Positions 8,397 to 16,974 of a stretch of DNA of 33,186 bases are shown piece by piece. Within the stretch, counting starts at the first letter, position 1; every line of letters begins with the position of its first letter. Source of the stretch: Cupriavidus basilensis. Lineage in GTDB: Bacteria; Pseudomonadota; Gammaproteobacteria; Burkholderiales; Burkholderiaceae. The stretch lies in NCBI RefSeq assembly GCF_029335485.1, contig NZ_JARJLM010000658.1:1-33186 (forward strand), given 5' to 3'. The notes beneath the pieces are model-generated. The model saw nothing but the letters and a program-made list of their open reading frames with translations, ran no database searches and was not told the DNA's origin. The position numbers and the translations under genes were made by a program.

Positions 8397-9329
8397 TCAA
8401 CGGGCCGCCGCCTGGCGGCACACGGTGCCGCTGGCGCCTTCACAGGCCGCCACGAATCCGGACAACTGCTGGTAGACCGCCTCGGCCTGCGCGGCGGGTG
8501 CGTCGAGGCGGGCGCCGATCACGCTGATGGTGATGTTGCCGCGCTCCACCTCGCGTCCCTCGGAGTGCGCGGTGCCGCCATCGTACTGGGTCTTCGCATC
8601 GCCGAGCACCACCCCCGGGCGCGCCGGCAGCGTCATGCCCGGCAGCGCGTGCGGCGCCATATCGTCGACGAAGATCATGTGGTAGGGCGAGTAGTCGCCA
8701 TTGACGGTTTGCATGACGCCCCGGATGGCGTCGGTGCGCGGCAGGTTCACGTTCAGCCCCACGCCCGGCGGCAACAGCGCCTCGGCCGGGCTCTTGCGGC
8801 TCGCCTGCAATTGCGTCACCAGCGCGGACACGATGCCGGCCACCTTGGCCGGCGCGTCCTCGCTGTGGTCGGCGCTCACCGCCATGGCCGGCACGCCGCG
8901 CCGCAGCGCCATTTCCAGCACGCCGATGGTCCCGGACAGGTTGACGAGATAGCCCGCGTTCCAGCCGATGTTCGGCCCGGCGATGACGAGGTCGGGCGCC
9001 TTGTCCCGGTACACCCGGTCCAGGCCATACATGGCCGCCACTGCCGGCGTGCTGTCGACGACATGCACGTTGGGATCCTGCGGGTCGCGATGCACGTCGA
9101 CCGCGGTGAAGTACTCGAATGAAGCCGAAGCGCCGCTGAAGTTGCGCTTCGGCGCCGACATCACCACGCGGTGTCCTTCCTGCTTCAGCCTGGCGTACAG
9201 GGCGCGGATATTGGGCGATTGATAGCCGTCGTCGTTGGACAGCAGGATGTCGAGCGCATGGGCGGGCGCGGCGGTGCCGGTCAGCACGGCGGCCAGCAAC
9301 AGCGTCTGGCGAAGCGGAGGAATCTTCAT
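8397..9329 (-). CDS. SurE-like 5'/3'-nucleotidase with signal peptide
   Basis: A metal-dependent acid phosphatase/nucleotidase of the SurE family. The hallmark metal-binding NDDG is at residues 32-35, followed by GYQSPNI, the SGASASFEYF loop, and a GPNIGWNAGYLVNLSGTIG block typical of the active site. Cytoplasmic SurE proteins begin directly with the first strand before NDDG. Here that strand is preceded by about 25 residues with the form of a signal peptide (KIPPLRQ, hydrophobic core, APAHA), so the enzyme should be periplasmic. The C-terminus carries two cysteines (ACEGASGTVCRQ) that could form a disulfide outside the cytoplasm. Starts at 9344 or 9350 are possible. It is divergent from the luciferase-like gene. 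Confidence 0.85.
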   Translation of the reverse strand: MKIPPLRQTLLLAAVLTGTAAPAHALDILLSNDDGYQSPNIRALYARLKQEGHRVVMSAPKRNFSGASASFEYFTAVDVHRDPQDPNVHVVDSTPAVAAMYGLDRVYRDKAPDLVIAGPNIGWNAGYLVNLSGTIGVLEMALRRGVPAMAVSADHSEDAPAKVAGIVSALVTQLQASRKSPAEALLPPGVGLNVNLPRTDAIRGVMQTVNGDYSPYHMIFVDDMAPHALPGMTLPARPGVVLGDAKTQYDGGTAHSEGREVERGNITISVIGARLDAPAAQAEAVYQQLSGFVAACEGASGTVCRQAAAR

Positions 9330-9566
9330 GAGGGGCGTATCCATTTCCATGGGGTGAGTGGTCCAGGACATGATAGGGACACGGTGCCGCTGCGCATAAT
9401 CCAATCAGACGATGCCGCGCTTTCCCCGGCCGCACACACTGCGGTCACGCAGGCCAGCAATGACGGTGCCGGCGATGGCGCCGCCCGCCACGACAAGGCG
9501 GCGGCGCTCCCGGCCGATGGCCTGAAAACCTGGCCTGAAAACCAAATGCAAAGGATGGGGACTGCA

Positions 9567-10718
9567 ATGCGATTCTCGCTGATCTACGAAGCGCAGACTG
9601 TCGACGCGTCGCGCGCCGGCGACCACAAGGTGTTCGACGAAATCATGGAGCAGGTGGAGCTCGCCGAGGACATGGGTTTCGATGTCGTCTGGGCGGTGGA
9701 GCACACGGCGTTGACCAACTACGCGCACATGAGCGCGCCGGAGACGTTCCTTGCCTTCGTGGCCGGGCGCACGCGCCGCATCGGCATCGGCCACGGCGTG
9801 GTCTGCCTGCCGCCGGCGATGAACCATCCGGTCAAGGTGGCCGAGCGCGTGGCCACGCTCGACATTCTCTCCGGCGGGCGCGTGCACCTCGGCGTGGGCA
9901 AAGGCGGCACGCAGCAGGAAGCGGGCACCTTCGGCTACGACCTCAATACGCTGCACCCGATGATCGACGAGTCGATGTACCTGATTCCGAAGATCCTCAC
10001 CCAGGACGAGATCGAGCACGACGGCGAGTACATCAAGATCCCGCGCCGCCCGATCCATCCCAAGCCGCGCCAGGACCCGCATCCGCTGATGTACCTGGCA
10101 TGCACCAACGCCGACACGCTGCAGCGCGCGGGCGCGCGCGGCATGGGCGCGCTGGTGCTTGGCTTCGGCGGCCCGGAGGACGTGGCCAAGAAGAACGCCA
10201 TCTACCGCGAGGCGTGGGAGACGCGTCAGGCGAAGGACCAGGTCGGCTTCCGTCCGCACCAGCATCTGGCCGCGCTGTGCCCGACCATCGTGCTGGAAGA
10301 CGGCGTGGCTGCGCGCAAGATCGGCATCAAGGGGCAGCGCTATTTCATGGAGTCGCTGGCGTACTGGTACTCCGGCGGCGAGCGTCCCAACCCCGAGGCA
10401 TGGGACGCGGAGAACGTCACCGGGGAGGACGCGCAGGGCAAGGCCGTGATCAAGACCAGCTTCGCCTCGGAGAAGGTCACGGTGGACTTCAGCGATCCGT
10501 CGATGATGATGCTCAACCCCAACCATGCCTACGGCACGGTGGAGGACTGCATCGGCTATGTGCAGCGCCTGATCGACGCCGGCGCGGACGAGATCCTCTT
10601 CATCTGCCAGATGGGCACGGTGCCGCAATGGGCCCAGCTTGAAACCATCCGCAATATCGGCGAGCACGTGATCCCGCACTTCCGCGCCCAGGGCCGCAAG
10701 CTGCGCGCGCTCGCCTGA
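9567..10718 (+). CDS. Luciferase-like flavin-dependent monooxygenase
   Basis: A 383-residue (beta/alpha)8 barrel of the bacterial luciferase family, which uses reduced FMN (or F420 in actinobacteria) to oxygenate substrates. Typical features are the first strand FSLIYEAQT, the DVVWAVEHTALTNYAHMSAPE segment that lines the active site, and the LSGGRVHLGVGKGG phosphate-binding region. The reduced flavin could come from the flavin reductase encoded four genes downstream. It is the first gene of the + strand cluster and is followed by a 170-bp gap, so it may have its own transcript. Its role in a steroid-type pathway is not established; Baeyer-Villiger or side-chain oxygenation are possibilities. 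The ATG at 9567 is chosen for the GGGGA six bases upstream. Confidence 0.85.
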   Translation: MRFSLIYEAQTVDASRAGDHKVFDEIMEQVELAEDMGFDVVWAVEHTALTNYAHMSAPETFLAFVAGRTRRIGIGHGVVCLPPAMNHPVKVAERVATLDILSGGRVHLGVGKGGTQQEAGTFGYDLNTLHPMIDESMYLIPKILTQDEIEHDGEYIKIPRRPIHPKPRQDPHPLMYLACTNADTLQRAGARGMGALVLGFGGPEDVAKKNAIYREAWETRQAKDQVGFRPHQHLAALCPTIVLEDGVAARKIGIKGQRYFMESLAYWYSGGERPNPEAWDAENVTGEDAQGKAVIKTSFASEKVTVDFSDPSMMMLNPNHAYGTVEDCIGYVQRLIDAGADEILFICQMGTVPQWAQLETIRNIGEHVIPHFRAQGRKLRALA

Positions 10719-10856
10719 GCGAGCCATCGGACCATCGCTGCGCGCGCCGGGTCCGCCGAATCGGGTGAATGGCATACCGGGTTCGGTGGACAGTGGACTA
10801 GTCCCCTCGGACGATGACGCGGGGAGGCGGCAATGCCAGCATGGAGTCACGACAAG

Positions 10857-10874
10857 GCCGGCCCGGTGGCCGGC
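10857..10874 (+). other. Hairpin directly upstream of the HsaA-like gene
   Basis: A perfect 7-bp GC-only stem (GCCGGCC / GGCCGGC) with a CGGT tetraloop ends three bases before the AGAGGAG ribosome site. There is no T run, so intrinsic termination is unlikely. It could protect a processed 5' end or affect translation of the gene that follows. Confidence 0.45.
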
Positions 10875-10888
10875 AAGAGGAGATAGCG

Positions 10889-12082
10889 GTGCATCGAGAC
10901 AACTACCCCGAAGGACTGGCCGCCGAGATGATCGGCCGCGCGCACGAGATGATCCCGGTGCTGGCGCAGCGCGCCGGCCAGGCCGAGGCGCAAGCGCGCA
11001 TCCCGGCCGAAACCGTGGCCGACATGCAGGCTGCGGGCTTCTTCAAGGTCCTGCAGCCGCGCCGCTACGGCGGCCATGAGCTGGACCCGCAGACCTTCTT
11101 CGACATCCAGATGGCCCTGGCCAAGGGCTGCATGTCCACCGCCTGGGTCTACGGCGTGGTGGGCGTGCACAACTGGCAGCTTGCCTTGTTCGACGGGCAG
11201 GCCCAGCAGGACGTCTGGGGTACGGACAACGCCACCCTGATCGCCTCGACCTATATGCCGGTGGGCAAGGTGATGCCGGTGGAAGGCGGCTTCCGCTTCT
11301 CGGGGCACTGGAAGTTCTCCAGCGGCAGCGAGCTGTGCGACTGGATCTTCCTCGGCGGCATGGTGCCGCCGCGGCAGGCCGGCGCGGCGCCCGAGTACCG
11401 CACCTTCCTGCTGCCGCGCAGCGACTACACCATCGTGCGCAACTGGGATGTGCTGGGCCTGCGCGCCACCGGCAGCCACGACATCGTGGTGGATGACGTG
11501 TTCGTGCCGGCATACCGCACCCACCGCGCCATCGATGGCGCCATGGGTACCAGCCCGGGCTTGTCCCTCAACAAGGCGCCGCTGTACCGGCTGCCGTTCG
11601 CCCAGATCTTCGTGCGCGCCGTCTGCACCGCCTGCATCGGCGCGCTGGAAGGCGGGCTGGACGATTTCGTCGCCTATGCCGATGGCCGGGTGAGCGCCAA
11701 CAGCGGCGGCAGGACGGCCGAGGACGGCGGCGCCCAGCTTGCCTGTGCCAACGCGGCGGCCGGCATCGACGAGATGCGCACCATCCTGCATCGCAATTTC
11801 GACGAGCTGATGGCAACGGCGCACCGCGGCGAGCAGCTCGATACCGCGCGCCGCCTGCATTTCCGCTACCAGTCGTCGCAGGTGGCCGAGCGGTGCGCGC
11901 AGCTTGCCAACAGCCTGTTGCGCTATGCCGGCGGCAATGGCATCTACGTCACCAATCCGCTTGTGCGGCGCTTCCTCGACCTGCACGCGGCACGTGCCCA
12001 CTACGCCAACTACCTGGATCGCTTCGGCCAGAACCTGGGCGGCGTGATGATGGGCCGCACCAATACCGATTTCTTCATCTGA
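10889..12082 (+). CDS. HsaA-like flavin-dependent oxygenase (acyl-CoA dehydrogenase fold)
   Basis: A 397-residue group D flavin monooxygenase with the acyl-CoA dehydrogenase fold. HsaA, the closest well-known type, hydroxylates 3-HSA (a phenolic 9,10-secosteroid) at C4 using reduced flavin from HsaB, giving the catechol for ring cleavage. Family marks are QAAGFFKVLQPRRYGGHELDP-type sequence near residues 50-70, the GVVGVHNWQLALF block, and WKFSSGSELCDW at about residue 150. A GTG start at 10889 is chosen because AGAGGAG lies six bases upstream and the resulting length equals that of HsaA; ATG starts further upstream would add a disordered extension. It is followed 19 bp later by the KstD-like gene. 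A role on another phenolic polycycle cannot be excluded. Confidence 0.85.
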   Translation: MHRDNYPEGLAAEMIGRAHEMIPVLAQRAGQAEAQARIPAETVADMQAAGFFKVLQPRRYGGHELDPQTFFDIQMALAKGCMSTAWVYGVVGVHNWQLALFDGQAQQDVWGTDNATLIASTYMPVGKVMPVEGGFRFSGHWKFSSGSELCDWIFLGGMVPPRQAGAAPEYRTFLLPRSDYTIVRNWDVLGLRATGSHDIVVDDVFVPAYRTHRAIDGAMGTSPGLSLNKAPLYRLPFAQIFVRAVCTACIGALEGGLDDFVAYADGRVSANSGGRTAEDGGAQLACANAAAGIDEMRTILHRNFDELMATAHRGEQLDTARRLHFRYQSSQVAERCAQLANSLLRYAGGNGIYVTNPLVRRFLDLHAARAHYANYLDRFGQNLGGVMMGRTNTDFFI

Positions 12083-12101
12083 GGCCGACGTGGAGCGGAT
12101 C

Positions 12102-13844
12102 ATGAGCCAGGGCACAGGGCAGGAAGGCGGTACCGGGGCGTTTGATGTGGTGGTGGTCGGCTCCGGAGCGGGCGGCATGCTGGCCGCCTGTCGCGCGGCG
12201 GATCGCGGCCTGTCCGTGGTGGTGCTGGAGAAGAGCGGCCAGTACGGCGGTACCTCGGCGGTATCCGGCGGCGGGATCTGGATCCCGCTCAACCACCATA
12301 TCGAAGAAGCCGGCGGCAGCGACAGCTACGACGCCGCGCTCACCTATCTCGAAGCGTGCACGGAAGGCCGCTCCACGCCCGCCAAGTTGCGCGCCTACCT
12401 TGAACACGGCCCGCGCATGCTCGACTACCTGGAGCAGCGCACCGAGGTGCGCTACTACTCGCTGCCGCGTTATGCGGATTACTTCCAGCGCTTGCCGGGC
12501 GCGTTGCCGGGGTATCGCTCGCTGGATCCGATGCCGTTCGACGGCACGCTGCTGGGCGAGGAGTTCGCGCGGTTGCGGCCGCCTTCGCCGGGGACGCTGG
12601 TCGCGGGCCGAGTGGCGGTGACGTCCGCCGAAGCCCACGCCATGTTCAGCAAGAGCCGTGGCTGGCTCAGCGTGGCAGCCCGGCAGTTCGGGCGCTACTG
12701 GCTGGATCTGGGCTGGCGGCGCCGCACCGCGCGTGACCGCCGGCTCACGCTCGGCAACAGCCTGGTGGGCGGCTTGCGCCACGCCATGATGATGCGCTGC
12801 ATTCCGCTGTGGCTCGATACCGCGCTGGAAGACCTTCTGGTAGCGCAGCAAGACGGCGCGGCGCGCGTCACCGGCGTGCTGGCGCGGCGCAATGGCGCAC
12901 CCGTGCGCATCGAAGCCCGGCGCGGCGTGATCCTGGCCGCGGGCGGCTTCGAGCGGAACCAGGCCATGCGCGAGCAATACCTGCCGCACCCCAGCCGGGC
13001 CGAGTGGAGCGCCACGCCGCCGCACAACACCGGCGACGGCATCCGGGCCGCGCAGCGCGCGGGCGCGGCGCTGGAGCTGATGTCCCATGTATGGGGCGCG
13101 CCAACGGTGAAGGTCAGCGGCGAGGAAAAGCAGCGCGCCATCTTTGTCGAGCGCGCCTTGCCGGGCTGCATCGTCGTCAACGGGCAGGGCAGGCGCTTCG
13201 TCAACGAGGCCGCGCCGTATTCCGAGTTTGTGCCTGCGATGTACCGCGACCACGAGCAGACCGGCTGCAGTGTGCCGGCGTGGCTGGTGTTCGACGCCAC
13301 CTTCCGCCGCAAGTATCCCTGCGGGCCGATCCTGCCCGGCTCGATCATGCCGGACCGCCGCATCCCCGCTCCGTTCGCGGACATCCTGCTGCGCGCCGAT
13401 TCGCTCGACGCGCTTGCCCGCCTCGCCGGCATCGACCCCGCCGGCCTGGCGCAAGCCGTCGCGCGTATGAACGGCTTCGCGGCGAGCGGGGTGGACGAGG
13501 ACTTCGGCAAGGGCGACAACGTCTTCGATACCTACTACGGCGACTCCCAGGTTCGCCCCAATCCCTGCCTGGCGCCGATCGGCCGCGCGCCGTTCTACGC
13601 GGTGCGCATCGACGCGGGCGATATCGGCACCAAGGGCGGCCTGGCGACCGACGCCAGCGCCCGCGTGCTGCGCGAGGACGGCTCGCCCATCGACGGGCTC
13701 TTCGCCATCGGCAATACCAGCGCCTCGATGATGGGCGCCAGCTATCCGGGCGCGGGTTCCACCATCGGGCCAGCCATGACTTTCGGCCTGATCGCCGCCG
13801 ATGTACTGGCGGGCGGGGCAGCCGGCCAGGGCAAGGCGGATTAA
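12102..13844 (+). CDS. 3-ketosteroid delta1-dehydrogenase-like flavoprotein (KstD/TesH type)
   Basis: A 580-residue FAD enzyme of the fumarate reductase/KstD family. KstD removes 1,2-hydrogens from the steroid A ring. The dinucleotide motif GSGAGG is at residues 20-25, and QYGGTSAVSGGGIWIP follows as in KstD. Near the C-terminus, MMGASYPGAGSTIGP matches the KstD active-site segment in which the tyrosine of YPGAG and the last glycine promote enolisation. The length is within the family's normal range. The ATG at 12102 has GGAG six bases upstream; a GTG at 12090 would add four residues. It stands between the HsaA- and HsaB-like genes, which supports a role on a ring A enone. Other cyclic ketones remain possible substrates. 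Confidence 0.83.
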   Translation: MSQGTGQEGGTGAFDVVVVGSGAGGMLAACRAADRGLSVVVLEKSGQYGGTSAVSGGGIWIPLNHHIEEAGGSDSYDAALTYLEACTEGRSTPAKLRAYLEHGPRMLDYLEQRTEVRYYSLPRYADYFQRLPGALPGYRSLDPMPFDGTLLGEEFARLRPPSPGTLVAGRVAVTSAEAHAMFSKSRGWLSVAARQFGRYWLDLGWRRRTARDRRLTLGNSLVGGLRHAMMMRCIPLWLDTALEDLLVAQQDGAARVTGVLARRNGAPVRIEARRGVILAAGGFERNQAMREQYLPHPSRAEWSATPPHNTGDGIRAAQRAGAALELMSHVWGAPTVKVSGEEKQRAIFVERALPGCIVVNGQGRRFVNEAAPYSEFVPAMYRDHEQTGCSVPAWLVFDATFRRKYPCGPILPGSIMPDRRIPAPFADILLRADSLDALARLAGIDPAGLAQAVARMNGFAASGVDEDFGKGDNVFDTYYGDSQVRPNPCLAPIGRAPFYAVRIDAGDIGTKGGLATDASARVLREDGSPIDGLFAIGNTSASMMGASYPGAGSTIGPAMTFGLIAADVLAGGAAGQGKAD

Positions 13845-13902
13845 CACCATGACGCAGCGCGATGCGGCTACCGCGCCGCGCATCACACAGACAGGAGGCA
13901 TG

Positions 13903-14421
13903 ATGAACCAGACAATTTCCCCGTCGCTGCGCGACGATATGCTGATGGCAATGCGCCGCATGGCGCGCTCGGTCGCGGTGGTCAGCTGCCGCGAGGGCGA
14001 GCGCCGCTACTCGATGTCGGTCACCGCGGTCGATTCGCTGTCCGCCGATCCGCCTTCGCTGCTGATCTGCATCCACCGCAATGCCTCGATCTACCCGGCC
14101 CTCAACGCCGGGGTGGACTTCTGCGTCAACCTGCTGGCCGCCGATCACCGCGACATCGCCGTTGACTGCAGCGGCCGGCTCAAGGGCGAGGAGCGCTTCA
14201 CCACGGGCCAGTGGGAGGCCGACCTGCTGCGCGTGCCCTACCTGCGGGATGCCCAGGCGAACCTGATCTGCGAGCAGGACGGCCGCTTCGACTACGGCAC
14301 CCACGCCGTCTTTATCGGCCGCCTGCGCGAAGTCCGCCTGGCGGGCGAGGTGGCGCCGCTGGTCTATGTGGATGGCGCCTACTCCACCTCGGCGCCGCTG
14401 GCCAGCCTGCGGGCGGCGTGA
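13903..14421 (+). CDS. Flavin reductase, HsaB-like (monooxygenase small component)
   Basis: A 172-residue flavin reductase of the HpaC/HsaB split-barrel family. It reduces FMN or FAD with NAD(P)H and supplies the HsaA-like oxygenase. Visible family features are the start MRRMARSVAVVSCREGERRYSM-like first strands, the SVTAVDSLSADPPSLLICI block (flavin-binding), and FCVNLLAADHRDIA. AGGAGG lies four bases before the ATG at 13903 and only one base before the ATG at 13900. A further ATG at 13849, five bases after the KstD stop, would add 18 residues and cannot be ruled out. The placement two genes after the oxygenase fits a two-component system. Confidence 0.87.
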   Translation: MNQTISPSLRDDMLMAMRRMARSVAVVSCREGERRYSMSVTAVDSLSADPPSLLICIHRNASIYPALNAGVDFCVNLLAADHRDIAVDCSGRLKGEERFTTGQWEADLLRVPYLRDAQANLICEQDGRFDYGTHAVFIGRLREVRLAGEVAPLVYVDGAYSTSAPLASLRAA

Positions 14422-14448
14422 CGTGAGCCAAGCGCCGGAGCCTACGCC

Positions 14449-16212
14449 ATGACCGCCAAAGCCCTGGTTCCCGATCCCGCTTCCGGCGGGGTCAACGCGG
14501 TGTCGCCGCCGCTGGTCGTCGCCGACCCGGGCGCCTACGGCTGGAATGCCCATTGCGACGTGGTGGTGGCCGGCTTCGGCGCGGCCGGCGCCTGCGCGGC
14601 GCTCGAAGCGGCGCGCGGCGGGCTCGACGTGATCGTGGCCGATCGCTTCGAAGGTGGTGGCGCCAGCGCGGGGAGCGGCGGCGTCGTGTATGCGGGCGGT
14701 GGCACGCCATACCAGCAGGCCGCCGGCTACCGCGACACGCCCGAGGCCATGGCGGCCTACCTGCGCCAGGAGGTTGGCGACGTCGTCTCCAATGCCACCC
14801 TGCGGGCCTTCTGTGAGCGTAGCACCGGCATGATTGCCTGGCTGGAGCAACTTGGCGCGTGCTTTGCCGCCACCGTGCCGCCACGCAAGACCTCGTATCC
14901 CGCGCAGGACTATTACCTCTACTACTCGGGCAACGAGGCGGTGGCGGATTACGCGCGGCATGCCGAGCCGGCGCCGCGCGGCCATCGCTGCAAGGGCAGC
15001 GGCATGTCCGGTCATGTACTGTACGGCGTGCTGCGACGCGCGGTGCAGGCGCAGGCGAGCGTGGCCGTGATACGCCATGCCGCAGCGCGCCGCTTGATTG
15101 TCGATGGCAAGGGCGCGGTCATTGGCGTGGAACTCCGGCGCATGCCACCTGGCCCCCTGCAACGCCGGCATGCCCGCCTGGCGCGCTGGGCCGAGCGCCT
15201 GCACAACCTTTCCCCGGCCCTGGCCGATGCGCTGCGCCGGCGGGTGACGCAACTGGAAGAGAACCTTGCGCAGCCCTATGCGGTGCGCGCCGGCGCCGTG
15301 GTGCTGGCCACCGGCGGCTTCATCTTCAACCCGGCCATGGTGGCCGCGCACGCTCCCAAATACCGCCGCAATTGGCGCCTGGGCACCACCGGCTGCGATG
15401 GCAGCGGGATCCGGCTCGGCCTGTCCGTGGGGGCGGCGGCGCGCCACCTGGAGCGCGTTTCGGCATGGCGCTTCATCAATCCGCCATTCGACTGGGCGCG
15501 CGGCTGCGTGGTCGACGCGCAGGGCGCGCGCATCGGCAATGAAGAGGTCTACGGCGCGCGGCTGGGCCACGCCATCTGCGAGGAACACGGCGGCCGTGCC
15601 TGGCTGATCCTGAACGCCGGACTCGCGCGCGCAGCCCTGCGAGATTGCGTCACCGGACGCCTGTGGGCCTTCCAGCGCGTGCCCGCCATCATGCTGATGC
15701 TGTTCGGCGCCACGCGTGCACCGAGCATCGAACGGCTGGCCGGCAAGCTGGGCATGCCGCGTGCGGCATTGCAGGCGACGCTGGCCGCGTACAACGCGGC
15801 GGCGCGCGGCGAGCGGCCCGACCTCACGGGGAAACCTGCGGCGATGTGCGCATCGCTCGAGCGCGGGCCTTATCTGGCCATCGATATCTCCGCGCACAGC
15901 CGCACCTTTCCCTGTCCCGCCATCACCCTCGGCGGCCTGCGCGTGGACGAGGCGTGCGGCCAGGTGCTGGCGGACGGGCGCAGCGGGCAGGGGGACGTGA
16001 TCCCGGGACTGTACGCGGTCGGCCGCACCGCGGTCGGCATCGCATCGAATCACTACGTAAGCGGCCTTTCGCTCGCCGACTGCATCTGGTCGGGGCGCAA
16101 TGCCGGGCGCCATCTCGCAGCCATGGCGAGCCAGGCCCGGGCGGACGAGCCGGGCCGCATTGAAGACATCCATGAACACACCAAGGAGACAAGCCATGAG
16201 CAACCGGGTTGA
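14449..16212 (+). CDS. Ketosteroid dehydrogenase-like flavoprotein, delta4-(5alpha) type (Kst4D/TesI-like)
   Basis: A 587-residue FAD protein of the same superfamily as KstD but of another branch. The dinucleotide motif GFGAAGA begins at residue 42, followed by GGGASAGSGGVVYAGGG. The C-terminal FAD-proximal segment reads AVGIASNHYVSGLSLADC. The YxS in this place matches the Tyr/Ser pair described for 3-ketosteroid delta4-(5alpha)-dehydrogenases, in contrast with the YPGAG of delta1 enzymes such as the one encoded upstream. A delta1/delta4 dehydrogenase pair is known from TesH/TesI in Comamonas. There is an insert of about 35 basic residues (about 225-260: PPGPLQRRHARLARWAERLHN) that is longer than I expect for the family. 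The 3' end overlaps the following SDR gene by 17 bp. Specificity is inferred, not proven. Confidence 0.75.
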   Translation: MTAKALVPDPASGGVNAVSPPLVVADPGAYGWNAHCDVVVAGFGAAGACAALEAARGGLDVIVADRFEGGGASAGSGGVVYAGGGTPYQQAAGYRDTPEAMAAYLRQEVGDVVSNATLRAFCERSTGMIAWLEQLGACFAATVPPRKTSYPAQDYYLYYSGNEAVADYARHAEPAPRGHRCKGSGMSGHVLYGVLRRAVQAQASVAVIRHAAARRLIVDGKGAVIGVELRRMPPGPLQRRHARLARWAERLHNLSPALADALRRRVTQLEENLAQPYAVRAGAVVLATGGFIFNPAMVAAHAPKYRRNWRLGTTGCDGSGIRLGLSVGAAARHLERVSAWRFINPPFDWARGCVVDAQGARIGNEEVYGARLGHAICEEHGGRAWLILNAGLARAALRDCVTGRLWAFQRVPAIMLMLFGATRAPSIERLAGKLGMPRAALQATLAAYNAAARGERPDLTGKPAAMCASLERGPYLAIDISAHSRTFPCPAITLGGLRVDEACGQVLADGRSGQGDVIPGLYAVGRTAVGIASNHYVSGLSLADCIWSGRNAGRHLAAMASQARADEPGRIEDIHEHTKETSHEQPG

Positions 16213-16963
16213 AGGAAAGATCGCCATCGTCACCGGCGCCGCCAGCGGCGTCGGCAGGGAAGACGCCTTGCTGCTGGCGCGCGAGGGCGCGCGCGTGGTG
16301 CTGACCGACCTGAACGAGGAGGCCGGCCACGCCGTGGCGCGCGAAATTGGCGACGCGGCCATCTTCGTGCCCCACGATATCGCCAGCGAGGCCGGCTGGC
16401 AGCAAGTCATGAAGCGCACCCAGGAGCGCTTCGGCACGCCGGGCGTGCTGGTCAACAACGCCGCGGTGCTGGCGCTGGGCTCGGTGGAGGACACCACGCT
16501 GGAACAATGGCAGCGCGTGATGCGCATCAATGCCGACGGCTATTTCCTGGGCTGCAAGTACGGCGTGGGCGCGATGAAGGAGAGCGGCGGCGTGATCGTC
16601 AATATGTCTTCGGTGGCGGCGCTGGGCGGCATGGGCGTGTTCTGCGCCTACAGCGCCAGCAAGGGCGCGGTCGCCGCGCTCACCCGCAGCGTGGCGGCCT
16701 ACTGCAAGCAGCGCGGCTACAAGATCCGCTGCAACTCCGTCCATCCGGACGGCATCCTGACGCCGATGACGGCCGCGCTGATGCAGGGCGCGGCCGACAC
16801 CCCGGCCACACACGAGCAGGCGGGCGGCGATCCGATGCAGCGCATGTGCCTGCCCGGCGAGGTGGCAAACCTGGTGCTGTTCCTGGCCTCGGATGAGTCG
16901 CGCTTTGTCAACGGCGCCGAGCTGCGCATCGACAACGCGCAGACCATTATGGGCGTAGCCTGA
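16196..16963 (+). CDS. 3beta/17beta-hydroxysteroid dehydrogenase-like SDR
   Basis: A 255-residue classical SDR. The cofactor motif TGAASGVG is at residues 13-20, with aspartate in LTDLN giving NAD preference, NNAA at 87-90, and catalytic Ser139, Tyr152 and Lys156. It resembles the 3beta/17beta-HSD of Comamonas testosteroni along its length: NSVHPDGILTPM, the late FLASDESRFVNGAELRIDN, and the short C-terminus ending soon after MG. This is strong support for a hydroxysteroid or similar polycyclic alcohol as substrate. A good AAGGAG site precedes the ATG at 16196, which lies inside the end of the upstream flavoprotein gene (17-bp overlap). Confidence 0.85.
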   Translation: MSNRVEGKIAIVTGAASGVGREDALLLAREGARVVLTDLNEEAGHAVAREIGDAAIFVPHDIASEAGWQQVMKRTQERFGTPGVLVNNAAVLALGSVEDTTLEQWQRVMRINADGYFLGCKYGVGAMKESGGVIVNMSSVAALGGMGVFCAYSASKGAVAALTRSVAAYCKQRGYKIRCNSVHPDGILTPMTAALMQGAADTPATHEQAGGDPMQRMCLPGEVANLVLFLASDESRFVNGAELRIDNAQTIMGVA

Positions 16964-16974
16964 TCGCGGACATC

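Noticed and set aside
9405-10850. Long - strand frame opposite the luciferase-like gene
   Set aside because: Composition is typical of an antisense shadow and the + strand frame has clear luciferase-family motifs.
13345-16530. Very long open frame (over 1000 codons) on the - strand
   Set aside because: It runs antisense across four well-supported + strand genes, is rich in Arg, Ala, His and Gly, and has no domain. GC-rich third positions create such antisense frames.
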